A stretch of DNA of 64,000 nucleotides from Amycolatopsis sp. DSM 110486 (lineage in GTDB: Bacteria > Actinomycetota > Actinomycetes > Mycobacteriales > Pseudonocardiaceae). Under the pieces are notes generated by a model. That model made no database searches. It had not been told where the DNA came from and saw nothing but the letters and a program-made list of their open reading frames with translations. Position 1 is the stretch's first letter. Each line of letters opens with the position of its first letter. This document shows positions 43,258 through 51,861 of the stretch, in pieces. The translations under genes were made by a program, and so were the position numbers. The stretch spans positions 1,503,001 to 1,567,000 of the forward strand of contig NZ_CP080519.1 in the NCBI RefSeq assembly GCF_019468465.1. Reading direction: 5' to 3'.

Positions 43258-43977
43258 TCAGGCGAACGTGATCTCACTGAGGTCGATCGACACCAGCAGC
43301 GGTTCCGGGACCGGCCTGCCGTCCTCCCCGACGGGGTAGACGCGGCGCTTGGTCGGAACCACGATGCCGTCGACCTCGCGGTGCTCCGACGAGTAGTGCG
43401 CCGCGAGGCCGCCGGCGACCACCTCGGCGTCGTAGTCGTGGCGGCGGATGAGGCCGTCGGCGTCGAAGTAGAACGTCTGCACCTTGTTGTGCGTGGTGAG
43501 GTCGTCGGGGAACTCCACACGCAGGCGGCGCCACGTCTCGCCGTCCTCCTGCCACGGCTCGAGCTCCTCGGTGCGGAAGCCGGGGCGCGTGAGCGTGAAC
43601 GGCGTGGTCAGGTAGGTCCACATCGCGTAGCCCGCGAAGTACGCCGTCTGCAGCCGGTCCCACTGCGACTCCAACGTGTGGCCGGCGAAGGACGCGCGGG
43701 TGTTGTCGCGCTCCTCCACGACTTCGCCGGCCTCGTTCTCGATCGCCACGTGCTCACCGCGGAACGCCGTGCGCAGCCCGGGCCCGCCGAACGGCGCGTG
43801 GCTCGTGAACTGTCGGTGCAGGTCGACGCGGACGGTGATGTCGTCGAGCAGCCCGGCTTGGCCCTTCAGCGGGAACACGACCCCGCCGTTGCTCAGGTGC
43901 GCGGTCACGCTGTTGAGCTCGTTCCAGCGCTTCAGCCCACCGTGCGCCTCGACGGCGATGTCCAGCAAGTCGCTCAT
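43258..43977 (-). CDS. Conserved hypothetical protein
   Basis: 239 residues, starting MSDLLDIAVEAHGGLKRWNE. It is beta-rich, with no signal peptide and no catalytic motif; the periodic pattern (VRVDLHRQFTSHAPF, KVQTFYFDADGLIRRHDYDAE) is reminiscent of LolA-like half-barrel folds, which is only an impression. Convergent with the E2 gene. I do not recognise a function. Confidence 0.75.
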   Translation of the reverse strand: MSDLLDIAVEAHGGLKRWNELNSVTAHLSNGGVVFPLKGQAGLLDDITVRVDLHRQFTSHAPFGGPGLRTAFRGEHVAIENEAGEVVEERDNTRASFAGHTLESQWDRLQTAYFAGYAMWTYLTTPFTLTRPGFRTEELEPWQEDGETWRRLRVEFPDDLTTHNKVQTFYFDADGLIRRHDYDAEVVAGGLAAHYSSEHREVDGIVVPTKRRVYPVGEDGRPVPEPLLVSIDLSEITFA

Positions 43978-44093
43978 TGTCCGTTCACTCCGATCCGGTC
44001 CCTGGGTGGCGCGGCTCCCGCGCCACTCGATGAATATGACCGGTCGTCTTAGTCCTTGTCAACCCCCTCCGAACTGGAAGGGGTCACTCTTCG

Positions 44094-44543
44094 CTACCGG
44101 CGACCGGCGAAGAACTCCCGGCCCGCCGGCACCCACAACAGGACCACGGAGGCAATCTGCAGCAACCCGACCACCGGGATGACCGCGTGGAACATCGCCG
44201 AGGACGACCACGAGAACACGCTGAACACCAACCCCAGCGGCTGCGAGACGGTGACCAGCCGGCGCACCCACGGCCGCCCGCCGCCCAACTTCCACGCCGG
44301 CACCAGGCACAACACCAGCAGCACCACGTGGAACACCACCGCCGACCCGACCGCGATGTCGGCCGAGCGCGCCACCTCGGCCGCACCGAACTCCGGATGC
44401 GCGGCCACGATCTCGTTGCGCAGCACCGCTTCCCGCGCCCACATCACCAGCGGCACCACGACGTGGCCCACTGCCACGATGACCAGCAGCACCCGCGAAA
44501 CTTGAACGACGGTGGGCACTCGGGCCGGAGCTATCGCAGTCAT
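44094..44543 (-). CDS. Four-helix membrane protein, function unknown
   Basis: 149 residues with four hydrophobic segments (about 13-37, 58-82, 90-115, 118-138). ATG overlaps the stop of the MarR-type regulator gene (ATGA), so it is the second gene of that unit and probably the regulator's target. Confidence 0.8.
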   Translation of the reverse strand: MTAIAPARVPTVVQVSRVLLVIVAVGHVVVPLVMWAREAVLRNEIVAAHPEFGAAEVARSADIAVGSAVVFHVVLLVLCLVPAWKLGGGRPWVRRLVTVSQPLGLVFSVFSWSSSAMFHAVIPVVGLLQIASVVLLWVPAGREFFAGRR

Positions 44544-45043
44544 TCTTGATCCTCCCCCTCGATCGGTTGCCGCTTCCTCCGCCACCGCGGCCCAGCCCCT
44601 CGCTGAGCCGCCGACGCCGCGTCACCGCGCGTCGCCCAGGCCTGGTTCAGCCGGGTGATCAACTCCCGCGCTTTTGCGACGTCTTCGTCCGACCAGTCGG
44701 AGATCACGTCGGCGAACACCGCCGCCCCGACGGCGACCGTGGCCTCGGCGTCGGCGCGGCCGCTTTCGGTCTGCCGCACCAGGAACGTCCGCGAGTCCAC
44801 CGGGTCCGGCTCCACCGCAATCTGCCCGGCTTCCTCCAGTGCAGCCAGGTGCCGGCTGGTCGCCGACGCCGTCAGCCCCAGCTCGGCCGCGATCGCGTTC
44901 GGCCGCACGGGCTGCCGTGCCGCGACGGTGCCCAGCACGCGCACCCGGGTCAGGTCGAGGTGCCGCGAGATCCGGCGGTGGCCGGCGTCGATGAGCTCCA
45001 TGACCGCGCGGGCCAGATCAGCTCTTTCATTTCGTTGCGGCAT
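44540..45043 (-). CDS. MarR-family regulator
   Basis: 167 residues. Winged helix-turn-helix (PNAIAAELGLTASATSRHLA, wing DPVDSRTFLVRQTESGR). The C terminus is basic (RWRRKRQ). Operon with the membrane protein it overlaps. Ligand unknown. Confidence 0.88.
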   Translation of the reverse strand: MPQRNERADLARAVMELIDAGHRRISRHLDLTRVRVLGTVAARQPVRPNAIAAELGLTASATSRHLAALEEAGQIAVEPDPVDSRTFLVRQTESGRADAEATVAVGAAVFADVISDWSDEDVAKARELITRLNQAWATRGDAASAAQRGAGPRWRRKRQPIEGEDQE

Positions 45044-45080
45044 GAAACGACCCTAGCACGCACCATCGGCCCCGGGCACC

Positions 45081-45115
45081 AAAAAGCCCGAACCCGCTGG
45101 TCAGCGGGCCCGGGC
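45081..45115 (-). terminator. Rho-independent terminator after the Mop/TOBE gene
   Basis: Minus strand: stem of CCCGGGCCCGCT with AGCGGGTTCGGG (two G-U pairs), a 4-nt loop, then CTTTTT. It lies 18 nt past the stop of the TOBE-domain gene. Confidence 0.75.
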
Positions 45116-45132
45116 CGGCAGCTACCGAAGGG

Positions 45133-45342
45133 TCACTCGACGCCGAGCATGACCTCCGTCGACTTCACCAGCGCGGTCACCGGCTTGCCGACCTCGAGCT
45201 CCAACTCCTCGGCGGCGTCCTTGGTGATCGAGGCGGTGACGGACTGGCCGCCGTCGAGCTGGACCGTGACCACGGTCATGACCGCGCCGGGCTTCACGGC
45301 CGACACGGTGCCGACGAGCTGGTTGCGGGTTGACAGACGCAT
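45133..45342 (-). CDS. Molybdopterin-binding TOBE-domain (Mop) protein
   Basis: 69 residues, a single TOBE module: MRLSTRNQLVGTVSAVKPG, then TASITKDAAEELELEVGK and VTALVKSTEVMLG. Such molbindins store or buffer molybdate or tungstate in the cytoplasm. ATG at 45342; the apparent upstream extension is out of family. Monocistronic, closed by the terminator at 45081-45115. Confidence 0.92.
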   Translation of the reverse strand: MRLSTRNQLVGTVSAVKPGAVMTVVTVQLDGGQSVTASITKDAAEELELEVGKPVTALVKSTEVMLGVE

Positions 45343-45598
45343 GTGGACAGTCCTTTGTGCGGTGTGTGGAAGTGCGACAACGCCGCCACAGTAACCCTTT
45401 TCCACCGTCTCCGTCGCCGCTCCGATCACCCGCCGAACTGACCTGCGGCACCACTCATCCCCTTGACACCGCACTTGCACGCCCAGCGCCCCCGCCGAGC
45501 AGCACCCGCATTCCCCTGTGAATTTCACCGCCCGCGTGTCGCGCTCTCGCGGCCCCCAACCCGCGCCGCGAGCCTTCCACCACCGGACAAGCCCCCGC

Positions 45599-45820
45599 CT
45601 CCACGGCGATCGTCTGATCGGCCGCGTCGCCCCGCGGATGGATCGCGGGCGCGGGGTGCTCGAACTCGAAGGCGTCTACGCCGAACCCGGCGCGCCGGCC
45701 CGCGCGGGTACCGCTGTCCGGCGCGCGATCGCGGAGCTGGCGACGTTCACCGGCGCCGAACGTGTCGAGTATTCCGGTCCAGTACCCGAACCGTGGCGGG
45801 CGGCACTGATCAGGAATTGA
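45599..45820 (+). pseudogene. C-terminal remnant of a YcaQ-like winged-helix protein
   Basis: The frame reads LHGDRLIGRVAPRMDRGRGV, then a GVYAEPGAPA stretch and ends VPEPWRAALIRN, the C terminus of the HTH_42 (YcaQ, crosslink-repair glycosylase) family. About 300 upstream residues are absent. Probably a decayed remnant; a short expressed protein from an ATG at 45518 is less likely. Confidence 0.6.
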
Positions 45821-45869
45821 CGTTTTCCTTGCGCGACTTGATCATGCGCAAAACACCCGGTCCGTCGTA

Positions 45870-45900
45870 CGGTAAAGCTTAGCTTTGACAAGCATTACCG
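45870..45900. promoter_or_regulatory. Palindromic operator before a small membrane protein
   Basis: AAAGCT-T-AGCTTT (45874-45886) is a perfect palindrome around one base, inside a wider pair CGGTAA (45870-45875) and TTACCG (45895-45900). AT-rich against the local background and 20 nt before the small gene's start. A TTGACG box is at 45817-45822. Confidence 0.5.
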
Positions 45901-45919
45901 CGAGAAAGGACCACCCGCC

Positions 45920-46066
45920 ATGTGGGCGCCCCTCACCGTTGCGCTGCTGATCGGCTTCTTCGGGAACCTGACGCTGGACCGGACGGGGGCCGCGATCGTG
46001 TTCCTCGTGCTCGCGGCGGCCACGATCGCCACCACGGTGGCGTTGCGCAGGAACAAAGCCGCCTGA
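45920..46066 (+). CDS. Small membrane protein, 48 residues
   Basis: MWAPLTVALLIGFFGNLTL forms one hydrophobic segment and AAIVFLVLAAATIATTVAL a second, ending RRNKAA. AAAGGA lies 9 nt before the ATG and the palindromic operator lies just upstream, which argues for a real, regulated gene. Ends 1 nt before the convergent D-aminoacylase stop. Function unknown. Confidence 0.65.
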   Translation: MWAPLTVALLIGFFGNLTLDRTGAAIVFLVLAAATIATTVALRRNKAA

Positions 46067-46067
46067 G

Positions 46068-47537
46068 TCAGGCGCGAACAGGCTTGCCGGGCAATGCGTC
46101 GGGCACGATGGAGCCGGCGCGGACCACCGGGGTGCCGTTCACGAGCACGTGCTCGATCCCCACCGAGGGTCGCGTTCCGTCCACATAGGACGCCTGGTCG
46201 GCGATCCGCGCGGGGTCGAACGCCACCACGTCGGCATCGCTGCCGGCGCGCAGGCGGCCCTTGCGCCGCAGGGCAGGCACGGCTTCGTCCAGGACCTGCG
46301 CGGGCAGCAGCGAGCAGCGCGCGACCGCTTCGGACAACGTCAGCTTCCCGCTTTCGCGGTAGAGCCGGCGGATGGCGCGAGAGAAGGTGCCCGCGCCACG
46401 CGGGTGGCCGAGCGCACCCGGCGGCAGCGGCCACGTCAGGGGGTCCGGCCGCCCACCCGTCCACGTCAGCGGCATGGCGTCGCTCGCGATGGCGGTGCCT
46501 TCGAAGAGCAGGGCGCGCTCCAGCGCCGGGTCGTCCTCGTCAAGGAAGTGCAGCAGCGCGAGCGCGCCCGGCGTGCTCGCACGGACCTCGGCGAGGCGCG
46601 CGGCGTCCGCGATGCGCTCCCCCGTGCCGACGAGCACGAGCGAGTCGGGCCGGATGCCTTGGCGCGCCAGGACTTCCGGGGCCAGGAACGCCGCGCCGAT
46701 GGCCGTCGAGCCGGCGCCGTAGGGATAGGCCTCGGTGGTCACCTCGGCGCCTTCCATCCGGCAGCGCTCCACGAGCCCGAGCACGCGGTCGACCTGGCGC
46801 CCCGACGTGCTGTTCACGTGGCAATAGTGCAGGTGCACGCCGGTTTGCCCCGCGACGCGCGCGATCTCCTCGGCGCCGTCGACGGGCACGTCCGGGTCGG
46901 CTTCCACGAGCGGGCGCGCGTGCGTGAACGCGGGCAGCCCGGCCTCGGCGGCCAGCTCCGCCACGGCGACGAACTCGGCCGGGTCGAGGTGCGGCGCGTA
47001 GCCGGCGAGCACGCCGATGCCCAGCGCGCCGTCGGCCAAGTCCCGGGACAGGTGCTCAAAGATCCGCGCACGCTCGGCCGCCGACGCCTCGGCGCGCCAC
47101 GCGGGCACGCCCAGGTGCGTGAGCACCGTGTCGGGCGGGCCGTCGAGCGGCGCGCCCGCGAGCACGGCCATGCGCGCCAGCGCCCACGACGTCGAGTAGC
47201 CATAGTTGATCGGCCGGCCCTCCGCGGCAGCCCGCGCATACGCCGCGCCGACCGGCGTGATGCCGGCCTCCAGCTCCAGCGCCGTGGTGACGCCGTCGAG
47301 CGCCTGCAGCCGTTGCTCGGGAATCGCCTGGCCGTGGCTGTGCAGATCGACGAACCCGGGCGCGACTACGAGGCCGGTCGCGTCGATCGTCTGCTCGCCG
47401 CGAAGCGGTGTTGCGGATACCACACTTACGGTGCCGCCGGTGATCCCGACGTCGGCCACCGCGTCGAAGCCGCTCTCTGGGTCGAGCACGCGGCCGCCGC
47501 TGATCACGAGCGGATAGCTGTCCTGTGAAGTGGTCAC
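46068..47537 (-). CDS. D-aminoacylase / N-acyl-D-amino-acid deacylase
   Basis: 489 residues of the amidohydrolase superfamily. VVAPGFVDLHSHG gives the HxH metal site; LHYCHVNSTSGRQVD, EAYPYGAGSTAIG and ASDAMPLTWTGG supply later ligands (His, Asp). The C-terminal beta domain ends GIEHVLVNGTPVVRAG, as in the family. It hydrolyses N-acyl-D-amino acids or related amides. GTG at 47537, with GGAG 7 nt upstream. Confidence 0.9.
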   Translation of the reverse strand: MTTSQDSYPLVISGGRVLDPESGFDAVADVGITGGTVSVVSATPLRGEQTIDATGLVVAPGFVDLHSHGQAIPEQRLQALDGVTTALELEAGITPVGAAYARAAAEGRPINYGYSTSWALARMAVLAGAPLDGPPDTVLTHLGVPAWRAEASAAERARIFEHLSRDLADGALGIGVLAGYAPHLDPAEFVAVAELAAEAGLPAFTHARPLVEADPDVPVDGAEEIARVAGQTGVHLHYCHVNSTSGRQVDRVLGLVERCRMEGAEVTTEAYPYGAGSTAIGAAFLAPEVLARQGIRPDSLVLVGTGERIADAARLAEVRASTPGALALLHFLDEDDPALERALLFEGTAIASDAMPLTWTGGRPDPLTWPLPPGALGHPRGAGTFSRAIRRLYRESGKLTLSEAVARCSLLPAQVLDEAVPALRRKGRLRAGSDADVVAFDPARIADQASYVDGTRPSVGIEHVLVNGTPVVRAGSIVPDALPGKPVRA

Positions 47538-47616
47538 GATTCGCTCCTGGGAGTGGGCGACGGCACGCACAAGGTACTGCTGATTCACCCGGCCGTGGGA
47601 ATGGCCCTCACCCCCG

Positions 47617-47669
47617 GTTTGTTGACACGTCCGCAGAGCTGAGACTAAATTGCGGACGCGTCATCAAAC
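47617..47669 (+). promoter_or_regulatory. Promoter inside a long inverted repeat, upstream of the FMN reductase
   Basis: GTTTGTTGACACGTCCGCA (47617-47635) and TGCGGACGCGTCATCAAAC (47651-47669) are reverse complements at 17 of 19 positions. Within them, TTGACA (47622-47627), a 17-nt spacer and CTAAAT (47645-47650) form a good promoter. A dimeric repressor bound here would block RNA polymerase. Confidence 0.75.
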
Positions 47670-47738
47670 ACCTCTGGATCAAGCCCTGACCAGTGCGACT
47701 GATCCGATGACCGTCCCCTCGAACCAGGAAAGTCGGAC

Positions 47739-48299
47739 ATGACCAAGATTGCGATCATCCTCGGCAGCACCCGTCCGGGCCGCAACGGCGAAGCCGTGGC
47801 GAAGTGGGCCCTCGACATCGCGAAGCAGCGCGGCACCGCCGAGTACGAGCTCCTCGACCTCCTCGACTACGAGCTCCCGCACCTCGACGAGCCGCTGCCG
47901 CCGGCCATGGGCCAGTACGCGCAGGCGCACACCAAGCGCTGGGCCGAGAAGATCGCCGAGTTCGACGGCTACGTCTTCGTGACCGCGGAGTACAACCACG
48001 CCATCCCGGGCCCGCTGAAGAACGCCATCGACTTCCTGGGCGCCGAGTGGAACAACAAGGCCGCCGGCTTCATCAGCTACGGGGCCAACCAGGGTGTTCG
48101 CGCCGTGGAGCAGCTGCGCCTCGTGCTGAGCAACCTGCAGGTCGCCCACGTGACGAGCCAGGTCGCGCTGTCGCTGTTCACCGACTTCGAGAACATGTCG
48201 ACGTTCAAGCCGGCCGAGATGCACACCGGCTACCTCAACACCACGCTCGACCAGGTCGAGGCGTGGAGCAACGCGCTCGCCGGCCTTCGCAACGCCTGA
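47739..48299 (+). CDS. NADPH-dependent FMN reductase family protein
   Basis: 186 residues, flavodoxin-like. ILGSTRPGRNGEAVAKW binds the FMN phosphate; VFVTAEYNHAIPGPLKNAID is the second FMN loop. Members reduce flavins, quinones or chromate and azo compounds with NAD(P)H. CAGGAAAG precedes the ATG. An 82-nt leader from the predicted start site in the 47617-47669 operator. Confidence 0.93.
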   Translation: MTKIAIILGSTRPGRNGEAVAKWALDIAKQRGTAEYELLDLLDYELPHLDEPLPPAMGQYAQAHTKRWAEKIAEFDGYVFVTAEYNHAIPGPLKNAIDFLGAEWNNKAAGFISYGANQGVRAVEQLRLVLSNLQVAHVTSQVALSLFTDFENMSTFKPAEMHTGYLNTTLDQVEAWSNALAGLRNA

Positions 48300-48362
48300 G
48301 TCCCGTGTTTGGCTTCCCCGAAGCCGGGTAGCCGGTGGGCAGCCGACAAGGGAGGCGACACC

Positions 48363-48539
48363 ATGACCGACAAGGCCGAGAACAAGGCGGAAGAGCTCAA
48401 GGGCCGAGCCAAGGAGGCCGTCGGCGACGCCACCGGCAACGAGCAGTGGCAGGCCGAAGGCAAGGCGGAGCAGGGCAAGAGCAACTTGAAGCAGGCCGCC
48501 GACAAGGTCAAGGACGCCGTGAAGGGCGTCAAGGACTGA
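48363..48539 (+). CDS. CsbD-family stress protein
   Basis: 58 residues, almost entirely charged and helical: MTDKAENKAEELKGRAKEAV then GDATGNEQWQAEGKAEQ. The CsbD family is general-stress induced (SigB or SigH in other actinobacteria); molecular function unknown. GGGAGG precedes the ATG. Followed by a perfect terminator hairpin. Confidence 0.95.
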   Translation: MTDKAENKAEELKGRAKEAVGDATGNEQWQAEGKAEQGKSNLKQAADKVKDAVKGVKD

Positions 48540-48546
48540 GTTCGGG

Positions 48547-48576
48547 AAAGCCCAGGGTCACGTGACCCTGGGCTTT
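48547..48576 (+). terminator. Perfect 30-nt terminator palindrome
   Basis: AAAGCCCAGGGTCAC (48547-48561) followed directly by its exact reverse complement (48562-48576), ending in TTTT. It lies 7 nt after the CsbD stop. Confidence 0.85.
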
Positions 48577-48590
48577 TCTGTACCCACCGA

Positions 48591-48639
48591 ACTTGCGCAT
48601 TACGCAGACTTTGCGTGATGCGCAAGTTTGCGCTAGCTT
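48591..48639 (+). promoter_or_regulatory. TetR operator and promoter
   Basis: ACTTGCGCATTACGCA (48591-48606) and TGCGTGATGCGCAAGT (48612-48627) match with one mismatch over a 5-nt centre. TTGCGT (48611-48616) and TAGCTT (48634-48639), 17 nt apart, are the -35 and -10, so the operator covers the -35. Likely autoregulation of the TetR gene. Confidence 0.8.
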
Positions 48640-48645
48640 GGGGGC

Positions 48646-49257
48646 ATGATCGAACGACCGAGCCTGCGTGAACGGCGCCGCCAGGAAACGCGCTCAGCGA
48701 TCTCCTGGGCCGCGATCCGGCTCGCCGTCGAACGCGGTCTGGCGCACGTGACCATCGAGGACATCGCCACCGAGGCCGGCGTTTCGCCGCGCACCGTGAA
48801 CAACTACTTCTCCAGCAAGGCCGAGGCCATCGCGGCCCGGCACCACGACCGCGCCCAGGGCATCGCCGACCTGCTGCGCGCGCGGCCGGCCGACGAACCG
48901 CTGTGGACAGCCATCACCGAAGCCGCGCTCGCCCGGTTCGAGGCCGACGGCGCCGACCACGCCGAGCGCACTCCGGATCCACTGTGGACGCAGGGTGTGC
49001 AGCTGATGGTGGCCGAACCCGCGTTGCAGGGCGAGTTCCAGAAAGCCAATGCCGCAGCCGAGATCGCACTCGCGCAGGCGATCGCCGACCGAACCGGCAC
49101 CGACGTCGACCACGACCTCTACCCCGTGCTAGTCGCCACCGCCGCCGGCGGCGCGATCCGCGCGGCGACGGTCCACTGGCTGCAAGCCGAACCACCCGTG
49201 TCCTTCGGCTCGGTGCTGCGCACCGCTTTGGGCGCGGTAACCGTCTCACTTCCCTGA
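48646..49257 (+). CDS. TetR-family regulator
   Basis: 203 residues. The helix-turn-helix region reads VTIEDIATEAGVSPRTVNNY. The ATG lies 6 nt after the TAGCTT -10 with no ribosome site, so the message is probably leaderless. It probably controls itself and the flavin monooxygenase 34 nt downstream through the 48591-48627 palindrome. Confidence 0.92.
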   Translation: MIERPSLRERRRQETRSAISWAAIRLAVERGLAHVTIEDIATEAGVSPRTVNNYFSSKAEAIAARHHDRAQGIADLLRARPADEPLWTAITEAALARFEADGADHAERTPDPLWTQGVQLMVAEPALQGEFQKANAAAEIALAQAIADRTGTDVDHDLYPVLVATAAGGAIRAATVHWLQAEPPVSFGSVLRTALGAVTVSLP

Positions 49258-49291
49258 TCTCCCAGCTTTTCCGATCCGCCAAGGAGAAACC

Positions 49292-50812
49292 ATGCCCGCG
49301 ATCGACGTTGTGATCGCCGGCGGTGGGCCCAACGGGCTCATGCTGGCGTGCGAACTCAGCCTGGCCGGAGTCCGGCCGCTCGTACTGGAACGGCTCACGG
49401 AACGCGGGGAGGAGCAGCGTGCCAACGGGCTCGTCGGCCAGGTCGTGCGGCTGCTGCACCGCCGTGGCCTCTACGATCGGCTCACCGGCCAGGCCGAGCC
49501 GGCACCCGCGCCGCAGTACATGTTCGGCGCGTTCCCCCTCGACCTCGCGCGGTTGCCGGTCAATCCCGTTTACGTCCTGCCGATTCCCCAGCGCGAGCTG
49601 GAACGCGCACTCGAGGAACGGGCGATCGAGCTGGGCGTGGAGATCCGTCGCGGGCACTCGGTGACCGGCTTCGAGCAGGACGGCTCGGTGCGCGTCACCG
49701 TGACCGGCCCCGCCGGCGAGTACACTATGGACACCCGATTCCTGGTCGGCGCCGACGGCGGACGAAGCACCGTCCGCAAGCTCGCCGGCATCGATTTCCC
49801 CGGTGTCACACGGGACAACGCCGTTTCGTACTCCGGGCACGCGAGTGTGCCGGACTCGCTGCGCGACCCCGCGACCGGCGGCCTGCGCCTCGACGGCATC
49901 GGCGTCATCCCGCCGTTTCGCCACTTCCGCACGGAGACGGGCCTGTTCGTGTTCGCCCCGTTCCCGAACGCGGCGCCGCTGATCGCTTCGTCCGAACGCG
50001 ACCGTCCCAAAACACCCGACGAAGTACCGCCGACGCTCGACGAGCTTCGCGCCAGCGTCCGCCGAGTCCTCGGCGTCGATCTGCCGCTCGACGCGCCGAC
50101 GGGCCCCGGGCCGCACCAGCTGCGCCGGGTGTCCAGCGGCAACACGCGGCTGGCGTCGACGTTCCGCGCCGGCCGCGTGCTCCTGGTCGGCGACTCCGCC
50201 CACGTGCACTCCGCGATCGGCGGGCCGGGCCTGAACCTGGGGCTGCAGGACGCCGTGAACCTGGCGTGGAAACTCGCCGCCGAGGTCCACGGCTGGGCAC
50301 CGGCAGGCCTCCTCGACACCTACGACGCCGAGCGCCGGCCGGTCAGCCGCCGCGTCGTGATGCACACGCAGGCACAGGGCGCACTGACCGCGCCCGGCCC
50401 GGAGATCACGGCGCTGCGCGAGCTGTTCGACGAGCTCCTCGACTACCAGGACGTGACCCAGCACCTCGCGGATCTGTTGTCCGGCGCGGACATCCGCTAC
50501 GGCGACGACCCGCACCCGCTCGTCGGCCGCTGGGCACCGGACCTGTCTTCGGACGCCCTCGCCAAGGCGTACCTCGCGGCGCGGCCGGTCCTGGTCGACC
50601 TCACCGCGGACGCCTCGCTCGCCTCCGCCGTAGCCGATTTTCAGGACCGCGTCGACACGGTGTCCCTCACCGCCGCGTCGATCGAAGCGACCGCGTTGCT
50701 GATTCGCCCGGACGGCTACGTCGCTTGGGCATCGTCCGATCCCGAACCCGACGTGGCCGGTCTGCAGCAGGCGTTGGCTCGCTGGTTCGGCGCCGTCACC
50801 GCAACCGCGTGA
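49292..50812 (+). CDS. FAD-dependent aromatic monooxygenase
   Basis: 506 residues, PHBH-type class A flavoprotein. The motifs are GGGPNGLM (ADP loop near residue 10), VGADGGRSTVR (DG motif) and VGDSAHVHSAIGGPGLNLGL (FAD ribityl/GD motif), with a thioredoxin-like C-terminal domain. It hydroxylates aromatic or polyketide-like substrates using NADPH and oxygen, or inactivates antibiotics such as rifamycin or tetracyclines. AAGGAG precedes the ATG. In a likely operon with TetR. Confidence 0.9.
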   Translation: MPAIDVVIAGGGPNGLMLACELSLAGVRPLVLERLTERGEEQRANGLVGQVVRLLHRRGLYDRLTGQAEPAPAPQYMFGAFPLDLARLPVNPVYVLPIPQRELERALEERAIELGVEIRRGHSVTGFEQDGSVRVTVTGPAGEYTMDTRFLVGADGGRSTVRKLAGIDFPGVTRDNAVSYSGHASVPDSLRDPATGGLRLDGIGVIPPFRHFRTETGLFVFAPFPNAAPLIASSERDRPKTPDEVPPTLDELRASVRRVLGVDLPLDAPTGPGPHQLRRVSSGNTRLASTFRAGRVLLVGDSAHVHSAIGGPGLNLGLQDAVNLAWKLAAEVHGWAPAGLLDTYDAERRPVSRRVVMHTQAQGALTAPGPEITALRELFDELLDYQDVTQHLADLLSGADIRYGDDPHPLVGRWAPDLSSDALAKAYLAARPVLVDLTADASLASAVADFQDRVDTVSLTAASIEATALLIRPDGYVAWASSDPEPDVAGLQQALARWFGAVTATA

Positions 50813-51608
50813 CGGCCACGTCGACACACGCCGACGCGGCCAGCCGGCCCTCGGGCGTCACCAGGTTGCGCGTGGCCACGGTGAACGCGGTGCGCAGGCC
50901 CTTCCGGTGCGTGTCGTCGAGGGTGACCATCTGGTAGTAGGTGTCGTGGCAGGTTTGCCAGACCTCGTCGGGCGTGCCGCCGAAATCGACGACCATCCGG
51001 TCCCACGCGACGGGTTCGAAGCCGGCCGGGCCGAGCAGCTCGTCCAGACCTTCGCGCGTACGGGTCCGAGGATCGCCGGCCGCCGGCACCCGGCGTTCCT
51101 CCGGCACCACGGCGAACAGCGGCCGCGCGACCTTGAGGAAGATCTCCATCGCCTCCCGCCCGCCACCACCGACGCCGATCGCCAGCGTGCCGCCCGGGGC
51201 CAGCACCCGGGCGGCCTCGGCGACGACCTGCTCGACGTCGGCCATGAGCATCAACGCCATGAACGACACCACCGTGTCGAACTCGCCGTCCTCGAACGGC
51301 AGCTTCTGCGCCCGCCCTTCGCGCAGATCGGCTTCGGCCAGCTCGGGCCGGCGCCCGGCCGACGCCAGCTGCCCGGGCGAAAGGTCGACGCCCGCCAGCT
51401 TCGGCACCCCACGGCTGCCGAGTTCGGCGAGCAGCGCGCCGTCACCGCAGCCGAGGTCGAGCACGGCCTTGGCTGTGCTGACGCGGTCTGCGAACACCTC
51501 GTACACGGTCCGCCCGTCGCCCGTCACGCGCCCGCGCCCGGCCAGCTCGGACGCGGCGTCCGGGCGGGCGTCATGGTAGCTGCGCAGGAACTCCTCGGCG
51601 GACGTCAT
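50796..51608 (-). CDS. SAM-dependent methyltransferase
   Basis: 270 residues, class I (Methyltransf_11). AVLDLGCGDGALLAELG is the SAM loop; GTLAIGVGGGG the post-II strand. The C-terminal extension (DEVWQTCHDTYYQMVTLDD) is shared with the broken copy just upstream. Overlaps the convergent monooxygenase by 17 nt. Substrate unknown. Confidence 0.88.
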   Translation of the reverse strand: MTSAEEFLRSYHDARPDAASELAGRGRVTGDGRTVYEVFADRVSTAKAVLDLGCGDGALLAELGSRGVPKLAGVDLSPGQLASAGRRPELAEADLREGRAQKLPFEDGEFDTVVSFMALMLMADVEQVVAEAARVLAPGGTLAIGVGGGGREAMEIFLKVARPLFAVVPEERRVPAAGDPRTRTREGLDELLGPAGFEPVAWDRMVVDFGGTPDEVWQTCHDTYYQMVTLDDTHRKGLRTAFTVATRNLVTPEGRLAASACVDVAVTRLR

Positions 51609-51630
51609 GGCGAGACGTTAGCGCGAATCG

Positions 51631-51861
51631 TCACTCCGCCAGGCGCGTTCGGGCGATGTTGAGCGGCACGGCCGCGGGCAGGATCCCGTCTGCGGTCACC
51701 AGCCCGCGCGTCGCCTCGGCGAACTCGGCGCGCAGTTCGGCGAGGTGCGCGTCGTCCAGCGTCGAGGCGGGGTAGAGCGTCTCGCAGCACGTGCCCCACA
51801 CTTGTTCCGGCGGCGCGGCGAAATCGACCACGATCTGTTCCCACGCAACGGGTTCGAACCC
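51631..51861 (-). pseudogene. C-terminal remnant of a paralogous methyltransferase
   Basis: The frame GFEPVAWEQIVVDFAAPPEQ aligns with GFEPVAWDRMVVDFGGTPDE of the neighbouring intact gene and continues to ITS-like ends NIARTRLAE versus DVAVTRLR. The SAM-binding half is missing. A tandem duplicate that has lost about 190 residues. Confidence 0.75.
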
